Assembly (NCBI GenBank): GCA_035362335.1
Contig: DAOSDL010000016.1
Location: 29,469-93,468, forward strand
Source of the DNA: JAOSJT01 sp035362335
GTDB taxonomy: Bacteria > Bacteroidota > Ignavibacteria > SZUA-365
Length of the DNA stretch: 64,000 nucleotides
Direction of reading: 5' to 3'
A model generated the notes under the pieces. The model saw nothing but the letters and a program-made list of their open reading frames with translations, ran no database searches and had not been told where the DNA came from. The stretch's first letter is position 1, and each line of letters opens with the position of its first letter. Below are positions 44,476-52,643 of the stretch, one piece after another. Position numbers and translations under genes: made by a program.

Positions 44476-45918
44476 TCAGGCCACCGCATCATTCAGACGC
44501 CGCACACAGAGTTCGCGTCCGATCAATTCCGCCACCATGCCAAGCTCGGGTCCATGCGCACGTCCGGTAAGCGCGACGCGAACAGGCATGAACAGCGCCT
44601 TGCCTTTCACACCACATTCGCTTTTGACCTCGTTGATCATTTCTTTGATGCGCTCCGCGCTCCAGGGTTCCACATTCATCAGACGCGGGAGCAGGGCGCG
44701 CAGAACCACGTACGCCGACTCCGCACTCAACGCCTCCTTAGCTTCATCATCCTCGGGAGCGACGGGGCCGGGAGCGAAGGGAGCGAGCTGCGCGGCGATA
44801 TCGGCGGGTACGGTCAGGTAGGAAGCGAGGAGTTCGAGCAGCGCATGTGTGCGCACGCTGTCCGCGATGTCAATACCCGCTTCGCGCAACCATGGAGCGC
44901 ACAGCTCCAGCAGGCGCTCGGCTGGCTGCATGCGCAGATATTGCGCGTTGAACCAGCGGAGTTTCTCGAGGTCGAACACCGCACCGGCCTTGCTCACGCG
45001 TTCCAGGGAAAAGGCGTCACACAGTTCGCCGAGCGTGAATAGCTCGCGGTCATCGCCGGGATTCCATCCGAGCAATGCCACGAAATTCACGAGAGCTTCC
45101 GGGAGGAAGCCCTTCGCGCGGTAATCCTCGACCGCGACATCGCCCTGGCGCTTGCTGAGCTTCGAGCGGTCCGCATTCAGCAGCAGCGGCAAATGTGCGA
45201 ACACCGGCGGCTGCCATCCAAAGGCCTCGTACAGCAGCACGTGCTTCGCCGTGGAAGGCAGCCATTCCTCGCCGCGAATCACATGCGTGATGGCCATGAA
45301 ATGATCGTCCACCACATTCGCGAGATGATACGTGGGAAAGCCATCGGATTTCAGCAGTACCTGATCGTCGATCACCTCGTGCATCACGGTGATGTCGCCG
45401 CGAATCACATCGTCGAAGCGCAGCGATCCGGACAAGGGGACCTTCAATCGCACGGTGTACGGTAGTCCATCCCGCAAGCGTGCCTCCACTTCGTCCTTCC
45501 CCAGTGCGCGGCAGCTGCGGTCATAGGCCGCGTCGCGACCTTCAGCAAGCTGTCGCGCGCGAGCGGCATCGAGTTGCTCGGGCGAGCAAAAACAGCGATA
45601 CGCCTTGTCCTGTGCGAGCAACAGCTCGACATGCTCGCGATAGAGCGCTGTGCGTTCAGACTGCACGTACGGGCCGTGTTGGCCGCCCTGCGCGGGACCC
45701 TCGTCGACGTCGATGCCCGCCCAGGCCAGCGTCGTCAGCAAATTCTCCACCGCTCCTTCCACGTAGCGCCCGCGGTCGGTGTCTTCGATGCGCAGCACCA
45801 TCGTTCCGCCATGCGCGCGCGCGAAGAGAAAATTGTACAGAGCGGTGCGCAATCCACCGACATGCAGGTAACCGGTAGGGCTGGGGGCGAAGCGGACGCG
45901 GACGGGAGCGGTATTCAT
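44476..45918 (-). CDS. gltX: Glutamyl-tRNA synthetase
   Basis: A 480-aa class I synthetase. The HIGH motif is FAPSPTGYLHVGGLR (residues 9-23) and the KMSKS-like motif is SKLSKRQG (about residue 256). The start is the ATG of MNTAPVRVRFAPSPTG; the frame is open 19 codons further. With glnS present in the window, this enzyme is probably discriminating. It is the first gene of the gltX-glycosyltransferase-nadD operon. A TATATT box lies about 35 bp upstream. Confidence 0.95.
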   Translation of the reverse strand: MNTAPVRVRFAPSPTGYLHVGGLRTALYNFLFARAHGGTMVLRIEDTDRGRYVEGAVENLLTTLAWAGIDVDEGPAQGGQHGPYVQSERTALYREHVELLLAQDKAYRCFCSPEQLDAARARQLAEGRDAAYDRSCRALGKDEVEARLRDGLPYTVRLKVPLSGSLRFDDVIRGDITVMHEVIDDQVLLKSDGFPTYHLANVVDDHFMAITHVIRGEEWLPSTAKHVLLYEAFGWQPPVFAHLPLLLNADRSKLSKRQGDVAVEDYRAKGFLPEALVNFVALLGWNPGDDRELFTLGELCDAFSLERVSKAGAVFDLEKLRWFNAQYLRMQPAERLLELCAPWLREAGIDIADSVRTHALLELLASYLTVPADIAAQLAPFAPGPVAPEDDEAKEALSAESAYVVLRALLPRLMNVEPWSAERIKEMINEVKSECGVKGKALFMPVRVALTGRAHGPELGMVAELIGRELCVRRLNDAVA

Positions 45919-46016
45919 GGTTCGACAGAATGGTGGAACAGGTGCAATCACATAATATACGGAGCCGCACGACACGGCGCATGACCATGTCGCGGCTCAT
46001 TCGCCATGCGCCAGGT

Positions 46017-46376
46017 TCACGATCTGAAAAGCAGTGCCACCATCAGCACGGCAGTTGCCGACGAGAGCACAAACAGCACGCCGACGACGGCCAACGTGAC
46101 GGAGCGATGCGGGGGATCAGGTAGATCGTAGGACGTGAAGCCACGGAGATAACTGTGCCGGGCTTTGTAAAGAAACAGTGCGCCGATCGGGAGATTGAGA
46201 AATGTGATTGCCATCAGGAGATGCTCGAAGGGATGAATCACCGGTTCGCCCTCACCGAGATACGCCTGCATACCCGAAATGAGGAATACCGTACCGATCA
46301 ACACGCTACCGAGTCCGATGAGCAGAGCAACGATACGGATGAATCTGCCAATGGGGGATGCCTGTACGGGTGCCAT
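46017..46376 (-). CDS. Small membrane protein of unknown function
   Basis: A 119-aa protein with three transmembrane helices, beginning near FIRIVALLIGLG, LLMAITFLNLPIG and LAVVGVLFVL. The frame is open 32 codons upstream; the ATG chosen (MAPVQASPIGRF) follows CGGGAT. I do not recognise the family. It lies between gltX and the cytochrome gene, but is separated from the latter by a terminator, so a functional link is not supported. Confidence 0.6.
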   Translation of the reverse strand: MAPVQASPIGRFIRIVALLIGLGSVLIGTVFLISGMQAYLGEGEPVIHPFEHLLMAITFLNLPIGALFLYKARHSYLRGFTSYDLPDPPHRSVTLAVVGVLFVLSSATAVLMVALLFRS

Positions 46377-46595
46377 ATCCCGATGGTTGGGTGGATGTGT
46401 GAATACTGTCGAACCTGTCGGTACGACGATGTGGGGTTGTCCAAGACTCGCGGGAAAAATACTTCGCGCCAACGAGAAAATGAAATGCGGTTTCGCTGTT
46501 GTAACCTGCGCTGATCTTCATGGCCGCGCTGTCGGCATGGCCAAAGCGCGCAGGAGAATCTCGTTCCCGCATTCCCAGGTTGTGCATAACAATAC

Positions 46596-46620
46596 GGGTG
46601 CCGCATCGCTGCGGCACCCG
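46596..46620 (-). terminator. Terminator downstream of the cytochrome gene
   Basis: GGGTGCCGC and GCGGCACCC around a 6-base loop; on the minus strand it is followed by GTATTGTT. It lies about 30 bp after the stop of the 13-haem gene. Confidence 0.6.
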
Positions 46621-46647
46621 CGGAATATCACACCATGAGGTGGGGTA

Positions 46648-48798
46648 TTACACTTCCACTTCCTCGTCGTCCTGCGCTTCCTTCTTCTTGATCTCTTCGA
46701 GTTCGCGCGGATGCTCATGCGCCATCTCTTCCTCGGTCAGTGTGCCCTTGAGCCATGCGAGATTCATCGGGTACACGTCGGGGTTGAACATGACGAAGTA
46801 AATGTGCCAGACGATGATGGCCAGCGTGGCGAGCCAAGCTTCGTAGAAATGCACCGCCCGTGCCACGTCATAGCCGAGTTTGGTGAAAATGCCCATGAAA
46901 TAGTTGTCGAACCACATGAACAATCCTGTGGCCGCCATCACGACATTGCCCCACACCAGCGCCCAGTACTCGCTCTTCTCGATGTAGGAGAAGCGGCCGA
47001 ACTGCGGCTTGTAGGTCGAGATGCCGAGGTTGTATTTCAGCATGGCAATGGCTTCGGTGGCGTCGCTCCACTTCGGCAGCAGATCCTTGATCAACTGACG
47101 GCCGCGTTCGGTGAAGATCACGTAGTAGAGGTGATAGAAACTCGCGAGTATCATCACCACACCGGCCACGCGGTGAATCACGCCCCGCAGATCGAAAGCG
47201 GGCGCGTACAGCTCGTTGATCCACTGCACCCACCATGCGTTGGGATAACGCAACATGAAGCCCGTCACCACCAGCGTCCAGAAGGAAAGCAACAGCGAAA
47301 GATGCTGCATGCGCTCGCTCGTGGTCATGCGCACATACAGGCGATGAGATTGCACGTGATGCGACGGCATGAGGCCGCGACGCATCATCAATTTGTTGCG
47401 CGATTTTCGGTAGAAGTCCAGGACATTGTGCCCGACCATGCCACCGATGATCACCGCGATGAGAATGATGTATATCGTGGAAATCCAGTAGAGCAGCGGT
47501 TCCTCTTCCACCGAATCCATGCTTACGTGTACCGAACCCTGGGCAAAACGCTCGTTCGCGCCGGGGTGGCAGCTCCCGCAGGTCTCGGCAAGATTGTCCT
47601 TGTGCACGAGCGAGCGGGGATCGCTCGACGGCAGAATATTGTGCACACCGTGGCAGGAGGCGCAATTGGCCACTTGCAGCGATCCGCCCTGCAGCGCCAG
47701 TCCGTGATAGCTGTCCTCAAAGGTGCGGATGCGATTGCGCGCGATGCCGTACTTTTCGCTCAATTGCAGCGAGCTGTGGCAGGGCGTACACACTTTGCCC
47801 GACACATTGCGCGGAGCGACGGGGGAGAGGGGATTCTTCGGAGAAAGAATGGTGTGCTCGCCATGACAGTCCGTGCACGAGGGGGCATCCTTCGCGCCGC
47901 GTGCCAGGGCCATACCGTGCGAACTGCTCTTGAAATCGTGCAGCACTTGATCGTGGCAGGTCCCGCAGGTTGTGGGAATATTCATGCGGTTGACCTTCGA
48001 TGCCGCTTCGCCCCCTTTCATCACCTCGTGCGCGCCGTGGCAGTCCACGCAGTTGGCGGCCTTGGGATTGCCGCCATGCAGCGAAATTCCGTGCGCGCTT
48101 TTATCGTAGGCCTTGATGAAGCCCACGCTGGTGGACATGCGTTCGCGCACATCCTCGTTGTCGAGATGGCAACTCAGGCACAGCTTTTCCTGCGCGATTT
48201 TTCTGTCGATATCCGACAGCCCGCCGTTCTTCGTCACCACACTCGAATGGCAGGTAATGCAACCGGGCGCTCCGGGCGTTTTCGCGTTCATGGCCTTGCC
48301 ATGCGCCGAGGTAGTGTAGGCAGCGACGGCGTCGCCGTGGCATTTGCCGCAGGTTTCCGTCAGCTTCGATGCGTGAAAAGGCGAGGCGGGATTCTTCGGA
48401 GACTGCACATTATGCGTGCCGTGACAGTCCTTGCAGGCCTGCTGCAGCGTGCCCTTCTTCTGAGCCTCGAGCAGCATGGCGTTGTGGAACTTGTGCGTGC
48501 GCGTGGCGTCCTTGTGGCAACTCGAGCATTGCACCGGGGTGATGCGTTCCTTGTGCGGAATGTCTTCGGGATTGAAGCCCGTATGACAGGCCACGCATTG
48601 TAACTTGCTGTGCGGGGAAGAACGCAACACGCTCAGGTTCGTGTACAACGACACGTTCCGTCCCCGGCGTTCCATGCTGAGATCCTTGTCGCTGTGACAG
48701 GCCATGCAGTCGTCCACAGTCTGCGCGGATGCGAGGGTGGCGGCGCCGAGGAGGAGAGACAGGAAAACCGAGGAGAGAATTGTCCTTTTTTTCAGCAT
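46648..48798 (-). CDS. 13-haem cytochrome c fused to cytochrome b (CbcL-like)
   Basis: A 716-aa protein with a signal peptide (residues 1-25). Thirteen CXXCH motifs lie in residues about 31-400 (CMACH, CVACH, CSSCH, CKDCH, CGKCH, CITCH, CLSCH, CVDCH, CGTCH, CTDCH, CTPCH, CASCH, CGSCH). From about residue 432 a five-helix membrane domain follows, with His in GGMVGHNVL, RMQHLSLL, GVIHRVAG, FYHLYYV, AVHFYEAW and VWHIYFV, suggesting b-type haems as in FdnI/HydC. The tail is acidic. Plan and topology resemble Geobacter CbcL, a quinol-linked cytochrome of extracellular electron transfer, which has fewer haems. Electron flow from quinol to the periplasm is inferred. The upstream NapC-like gene is the likely partner. 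Confidence 0.88.
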   Translation of the reverse strand: MLKKRTILSSVFLSLLLGAATLASAQTVDDCMACHSDKDLSMERRGRNVSLYTNLSVLRSSPHSKLQCVACHTGFNPEDIPHKERITPVQCSSCHKDATRTHKFHNAMLLEAQKKGTLQQACKDCHGTHNVQSPKNPASPFHASKLTETCGKCHGDAVAAYTTSAHGKAMNAKTPGAPGCITCHSSVVTKNGGLSDIDRKIAQEKLCLSCHLDNEDVRERMSTSVGFIKAYDKSAHGISLHGGNPKAANCVDCHGAHEVMKGGEAASKVNRMNIPTTCGTCHDQVLHDFKSSSHGMALARGAKDAPSCTDCHGEHTILSPKNPLSPVAPRNVSGKVCTPCHSSLQLSEKYGIARNRIRTFEDSYHGLALQGGSLQVANCASCHGVHNILPSSDPRSLVHKDNLAETCGSCHPGANERFAQGSVHVSMDSVEEEPLLYWISTIYIILIAVIIGGMVGHNVLDFYRKSRNKLMMRRGLMPSHHVQSHRLYVRMTTSERMQHLSLLLSFWTLVVTGFMLRYPNAWWVQWINELYAPAFDLRGVIHRVAGVVMILASFYHLYYVIFTERGRQLIKDLLPKWSDATEAIAMLKYNLGISTYKPQFGRFSYIEKSEYWALVWGNVVMAATGLFMWFDNYFMGIFTKLGYDVARAVHFYEAWLATLAIIVWHIYFVMFNPDVYPMNLAWLKGTLTEEEMAHEHPRELEEIKKKEAQDDEEVEV

Positions 48799-48997
48799 AA
48801 AGAATGCCCTTTCGGAGTCGGATGTGCTGGCGGTGTCGGGATCGGCTAAAAAATGGTTGTCAGAGTTGACAGTTGGTGCAGCAAACAGTTGCTAGAATGT
48901 CATCATCGAAAGATACCGATTTTCCTGTCCGATGCAAACGTGGACCGGCGACTCCGCAACGGTTGCCGACAGAATGTTGCAGGTGCCGGCGTCTCGG

Positions 48998-50488
48998 TCA
49001 ATCGCCGTGATGGCAGTCCGAGCAGTTCACGCTTTTCCAGGCGTCATCGATGTCCGCTGGATGGCGGAAGGCCAGACCCGCGAGGCTGCTTTCGGGATTG
49101 GACTGCGGACCCTGCTTGATGATGGTATGGCAGATCGAGCAGTCGTTGCTCAACACGGTGCCGTCGTCCGCCACATGCCTGTTGTCGTGGCAGCGGAAGC
49201 ACCCCACGTCGTACATGTGTCCGATGTTGTTGGGATAGGCCTTCCAGTTCACCTTCATCTCGGGGAAAAAGCTGCGCGAATAAATGTCGAGAATGGTGGC
49301 GATGCTTTTGTCCAGCTTCGCCTTGTCGCGCGACAGCACCCCGGGCGCTCCCCTGCGGTATTCGTCACGGACGATACGGGGGATTTCCTCTTTCGCCTGC
49401 GCGGTCGTCTGGAATTCGCGCGTCATGGCATACGAGGCGATGCCGCGGATGCCGGGCAGCGAGGGGTCGATGCTGCCATGCGCCATGGCGTCGTTCACCG
49501 TGCGGAAGGGCGGGTAGTAGATGTGCGAGGGACGGTTGTGGCAATCGATGCAGTCCATCTTCCGCTGCTCGTAGCGCTTCGCTTCGGCGTCGGTCAGCGG
49601 ATTGTCCAGCGAGCGGAAGATGCGGGTTTTTCCAGACAGATCGGTGCTCTTGATCCAGGGAATCGTCTGCCTCTTGGCGTCGGTGGCGACATACGACACG
49701 ATGTTCGCGGTGTTCATGTGCCAATGGATACCTTCGGTGGGGCCAAGCTCGCTTTGTCCGCCGCCGATTTTCAGATCCATCTCGATCAGCCAGGGCTCGG
49801 CTCCGAGCGTGTCCATGGGGAAGTACACTTTCGTCAGCTTTTTATCGCTGCTGAACTTGCTGGGCCAATGGCACTCCTCGCAGGTTTCACGCGCGGGACG
49901 CAAGTGGGCGATGGGCGTGGCGATGGGACGATGGTACTTTTCAAAAATCACGGAATACACCTGATAGGCGCCGCTGATCTTCGCTTTCACAAACCAGTCC
50001 GCGCCTTCGCCGATATGGCACTCGGCGCAGGGCACGCGCGCATGCGGCGAGTGCTGATACGCCATGTACTCGGGGTACATCACGGTGTGGCACACCTCGC
50101 CACAGAATTCCACCGACTCGGAGTACGTGTAGGCCTGATAGGTGCCCGCCGCCGAGAGCACCACAAGCAGCATGGTGCCCACAGTGAACACCAGCACCGC
50201 CATGCGATGCCGCGGCTCATTGAGATCCAGCGTCATGTAGCGCCTCGCCTCGCCCTGATGCTTGCGTCGACGCCTCCGCTCCAACAGCATGCCCAACGGG
50301 ATGAGCAGCAAACCCACGATCATGATGCCCGGCAGAATCATGTAGGTGAAAATGCCGAGATAGGGCGACTGTGTATAGCCCAGCACATCCATCAGGAAGA
50401 AAATCAGAATGCTGCCCAGCGTCACCAGCGCGATGCCCGCGCCGATCATGCTGATGGGATTGTACACGGACTCGGGAAGTTTTCTCAT
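48998..50488 (-). CDS. NapC/NrfH-like multihaem membrane cytochrome c
   Basis: A 496-aa protein. Three N-terminal membrane helices (about residues 9-37, 43-69 and 95-121) precede a haem domain. Six CXXCH motifs (CAECH, CEECH, CIDCH, CFRCH, CSICH, CSDCH) are present. A seventh potential site, FCGEVCHTVM, has CX3CH spacing, where NapC-type proteins carry their first haem. Proteins of this kind pass electrons from quinol to periplasmic cytochromes. GAGGAG lies nine bases before the ATG. A GTACA-N6-TGTAC inverted repeat lies about 30 bp upstream. It is 199 bp from the 13-haem gene on the same strand, so the two are probably one operon. Confidence 0.85.
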   Translation of the reverse strand: MRKLPESVYNPISMIGAGIALVTLGSILIFFLMDVLGYTQSPYLGIFTYMILPGIMIVGLLLIPLGMLLERRRRRKHQGEARRYMTLDLNEPRHRMAVLVFTVGTMLLVVLSAAGTYQAYTYSESVEFCGEVCHTVMYPEYMAYQHSPHARVPCAECHIGEGADWFVKAKISGAYQVYSVIFEKYHRPIATPIAHLRPARETCEECHWPSKFSSDKKLTKVYFPMDTLGAEPWLIEMDLKIGGGQSELGPTEGIHWHMNTANIVSYVATDAKRQTIPWIKSTDLSGKTRIFRSLDNPLTDAEAKRYEQRKMDCIDCHNRPSHIYYPPFRTVNDAMAHGSIDPSLPGIRGIASYAMTREFQTTAQAKEEIPRIVRDEYRRGAPGVLSRDKAKLDKSIATILDIYSRSFFPEMKVNWKAYPNNIGHMYDVGCFRCHDNRHVADDGTVLSNDCSICHTIIKQGPQSNPESSLAGLAFRHPADIDDAWKSVNCSDCHHGD

Positions 50489-50516
50489 GGGCGCTCCTCA
50501 GTGTGGTAGCTGGAAA

Positions 50517-50532
50517 GTACAACCACATGTAC
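50517..50532. promoter_or_regulatory. Inverted repeat upstream of the cytochrome operon
   Basis: GTACA, six bases, TGTAC, about 30 bp before the start codon of the NapC-like gene. It could be a regulator site; no known consensus is matched. Confidence 0.3.
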
Positions 50533-50660
50533 AATGTTTCAAGACCTCACGACTCCGGTTATCGTTTGTCGTGCGCCTTCGGCAACAGCAGCCGCGTCAC
50601 TTTCCATTCGCAAAGGCGTGCGCCGAAGCGCGCACCACGGTGACATTTACGCGCGCCGTG

Positions 50661-50689
50661 TTGACAACAGACGGGGAGTTTTGTAGAAT
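50661..50689 (+). promoter_or_regulatory. Strong promoter of the molybdenum-carrier-like gene
   Basis: TTGACA, a 17-bp spacer, then TAGAAT. Only six bases separate the last hexamer from the GTG start codon at 50696, so the transcript is predicted to be leaderless or nearly so. Confidence 0.7.
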
Positions 50690-50695
50690 GCGCGC

Positions 50696-51199
50696 GTGCG
50701 GTACGTACCCTCGGACACTTTCGCCATTATTTCCGGCGGACAGGCGGGCGCTGATCGCGGCGCGCTCGATGCCGCTTTGCATGCGGGCATCGCCCTCGGA
50801 GGCTGGTGTCCGCGTGGCCGGCTCGCAGAGGATGGCGTGATTCCCGCCCAGTATCCACTGCGCGAAACAGCGGGCGCGGACTATGAAGAGCGCACCGAAC
50901 GCAACGTGCTGGACACCGATGCCACGCTGATCATGGTGTTCGACACAGCGCTTCGTGGTGGCACCGCGCTCACGTGCGAACTCGCCCTGCGGCATCGAAA
51001 GCCGTGCTTGACTGCGCTCGCCACAACCACGCCCGCCGAGGATATCGTTGCGTGGCTTCGTGCGCACAACGTGCGCATACTTAATGTGGCCGGCCCGCGC
51101 GAAAGCAATGCTCCGGGCATAGCACAGGCGACGCGCACGCTGCTGCTCGCCGTGCTCCACATCCTGTCCACCCCATCCGATCAGGAGGATGCGAAATGA
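50696..51199 (+). CDS. Putative molybdenum carrier-like protein (Rossmann/SLOG fold)
   Basis: A 167-aa protein starting at GTG. FAIISGGQAGADRGALDAAL (residues 9-28) and GGWCPRGRLAEDG are hallmarks of the molybdenum-cofactor-carrier-like family, which is related to SLOG nucleotide-binding proteins. FDTALRGGTALTCELA near residue 80 completes the pocket. Members have been proposed to bind molybdenum cofactor, but family function is not certain. No molybdoenzyme is in the window. The stop overlaps the next ATG by four bases. Confidence 0.82.
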   Translation: MRYVPSDTFAIISGGQAGADRGALDAALHAGIALGGWCPRGRLAEDGVIPAQYPLRETAGADYEERTERNVLDTDATLIMVFDTALRGGTALTCELALRHRKPCLTALATTTPAEDIVAWLRAHNVRILNVAGPRESNAPGIAQATRTLLLAVLHILSTPSDQEDAK

Positions 51200-51780
51200 A
51201 ATCCATGTTCGTCTACGTATCACTCGCCGCCACACTCGCCACGGGCTGCGCCGGTAGCCACCCCGATGATCACGCCGAGCAATCAGCACGTGCGCGCAAG
51301 GCGGCCGAAGCGCTCACCGGCCGTCTCCTCGGCGAATTGACGCAGGCCATGAAAAACGGTGGTCCCTCCGCGGCTGTGCGCTACTGCGCCCGCAATGCCC
51401 AAACGGTGACCTCTTCTGTCGGCCTCGAACACCGTCTCGCCATTCGCCGCGTGACCGACCGCCCACGCAACGCCGCCGATGCGCCCGATGCGTGGGAGCG
51501 CGATGTGCTGGATGATCTCGACATGCGCGCCCGTGCCGGTACTCTCGCGGCCGATGCTGTGCACGAGGAAGTGCGCGAGGTGGACGGACGCCTGGTGCTG
51601 CGAGTGATGAAACCCATCATCGTCCGCCAGCCTTGCCTGGCCTGCCATGGCACCGAACGCGACATTGCGCCCGACGTGGCGCGTATCATTCGCGAGGAGT
51701 ATCCGGACGACAGAGCCACCGGATATGTCGTGGGGGATTTTCGCGGGGCGATCAGCGTGCAGGTGCCCCTCGAGGATTGA
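51196..51780 (+). CDS. DUF3365-type haem lipoprotein
   Basis: A 194-aa protein with a lipoprotein signal (LATGC, Cys18 as acceptor). A DUF3365/Tll0287-like sensory or haem domain follows, with the single haem motif CLACHGT near residue 150 and the preceding VMKPIIVRQP block. Such domains bind c-type haem in the periplasm. The ATGA overlap with the carrier-like gene suggests co-expression. It converges with the barrel gene, leaving only 5 bp between the stops. Confidence 0.8.
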   Translation: MKSMFVYVSLAATLATGCAGSHPDDHAEQSARARKAAEALTGRLLGELTQAMKNGGPSAAVRYCARNAQTVTSSVGLEHRLAIRRVTDRPRNAADAPDAWERDVLDDLDMRARAGTLAADAVHEEVREVDGRLVLRVMKPIIVRQPCLACHGTERDIAPDVARIIREEYPDDRATGYVVGDFRGAISVQVPLED

Positions 51781-51785
51781 GTGTG

Positions 51786-52448
51786 TCAGAAGCTGAAGGT
51801 GAAGCCCAGCGTGGATTGGAATTGCGTGGCGCCGTAATCGCCGAATCCTTTCAGCACGCGCGCGGTGTAGTCGATGCTTCCGTGATCGTACACCAACAAT
51901 TGCACATTGGCTCCCACCAGTACGGTGGGCACGAGCTGGGCTTCGAACAGACCGAGCACATCCAATGCCGGATCGAGCTGGGCTGTGAGGTACTGTACAC
52001 CGCCACCCAGAAGCAGCTGTATGCGCGCTACCGGTCCGATGCCCACGATCGCGTTGACGCCGTAGCCATGCAGTCGTTCCACGGCGTCGACAAGCCCGGG
52101 CTCGTCGGGAAAGCGCACGCTTTCCTTGTCCATGGTCCAACGCTTGCCGATGCGGTTGTAGTACAGATCCAACCCGGCCCAGATCGGGACGAAGCTGGTA
52201 TCCAGTCGGTACATCCCTTGCAGGCCGATCAGCACGCCGCCCCAGGAGGTTTCGTTCGTGTGGTCGAACATGTCCTGCATGATGTCCGTGGGCTCCGTCA
52301 TACCGTTGTAACCAGCGTACAAGGTCGCATTCACCGGCACGCTTTCCTTTTTCGTGCGCCGCAGCTGGAAACGGCTCTGCGCTGCGGCTTCGGTGACGAG
52401 AAATGCGGCGAACACGAGAAATAAAAGTGAGAAACGAGAAATTCGCAT
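51786..52448 (-). CDS. Outer-membrane beta-barrel protein
   Basis: A 220-aa protein. The frame is open much further upstream, but the signal peptide starts at MRISRFSLLFLVF and ends near AAAQ. Alternating amphipathic strands rich in Gly, Tyr and Trp run through residues about 40-220, and the protein ends in the aromatic C-terminal strand STLGFTFSF typical of barrels folded by BamA. No further function is visible. It is divergent from the GT9 gene across 195 bp. Confidence 0.72.
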   Translation of the reverse strand: MRISRFSLLFLVFAAFLVTEAAAQSRFQLRRTKKESVPVNATLYAGYNGMTEPTDIMQDMFDHTNETSWGGVLIGLQGMYRLDTSFVPIWAGLDLYYNRIGKRWTMDKESVRFPDEPGLVDAVERLHGYGVNAIVGIGPVARIQLLLGGGVQYLTAQLDPALDVLGLFEAQLVPTVLVGANVQLLVYDHGSIDYTARVLKGFGDYGATQFQSTLGFTFSF

Positions 52449-52643
52449 GGCATGCACGGCGTGGTGGTGAGATGGATGCGTAAGCTTCATTCGAATAATT
52501 TCCACCTTGCATCGTTGAAAACCAACTCCCGGACAGGGGAAAAGTGTATACCGGACCATTCCTTTCCCGACGACACGAGTTCCGAGCCCCGGAAGGAGGG
52601 GCTGCGCTCTTTTCCCTCCCATGGGCAATGCGTACATTGCCGT

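Noticed and set aside
46711..48603. Long open frame opposite the 13-haem cytochrome gene
   Set aside because: It lies antisense to a gene with thirteen CXXCH motifs and shows no signal peptide or known motif; high GC produces such frames.
48932..50509. Long open frame opposite the NapC-like gene
   Set aside because: Antisense to a well-supported cytochrome gene; its protein is His/Ala/Gly-rich and matches no family I know.
52452..52643. N-terminal extension of the GT9 protein
   Set aside because: The extra codons show no conserved sequence, and the Cys-rich start at 52644 matches relatives better.
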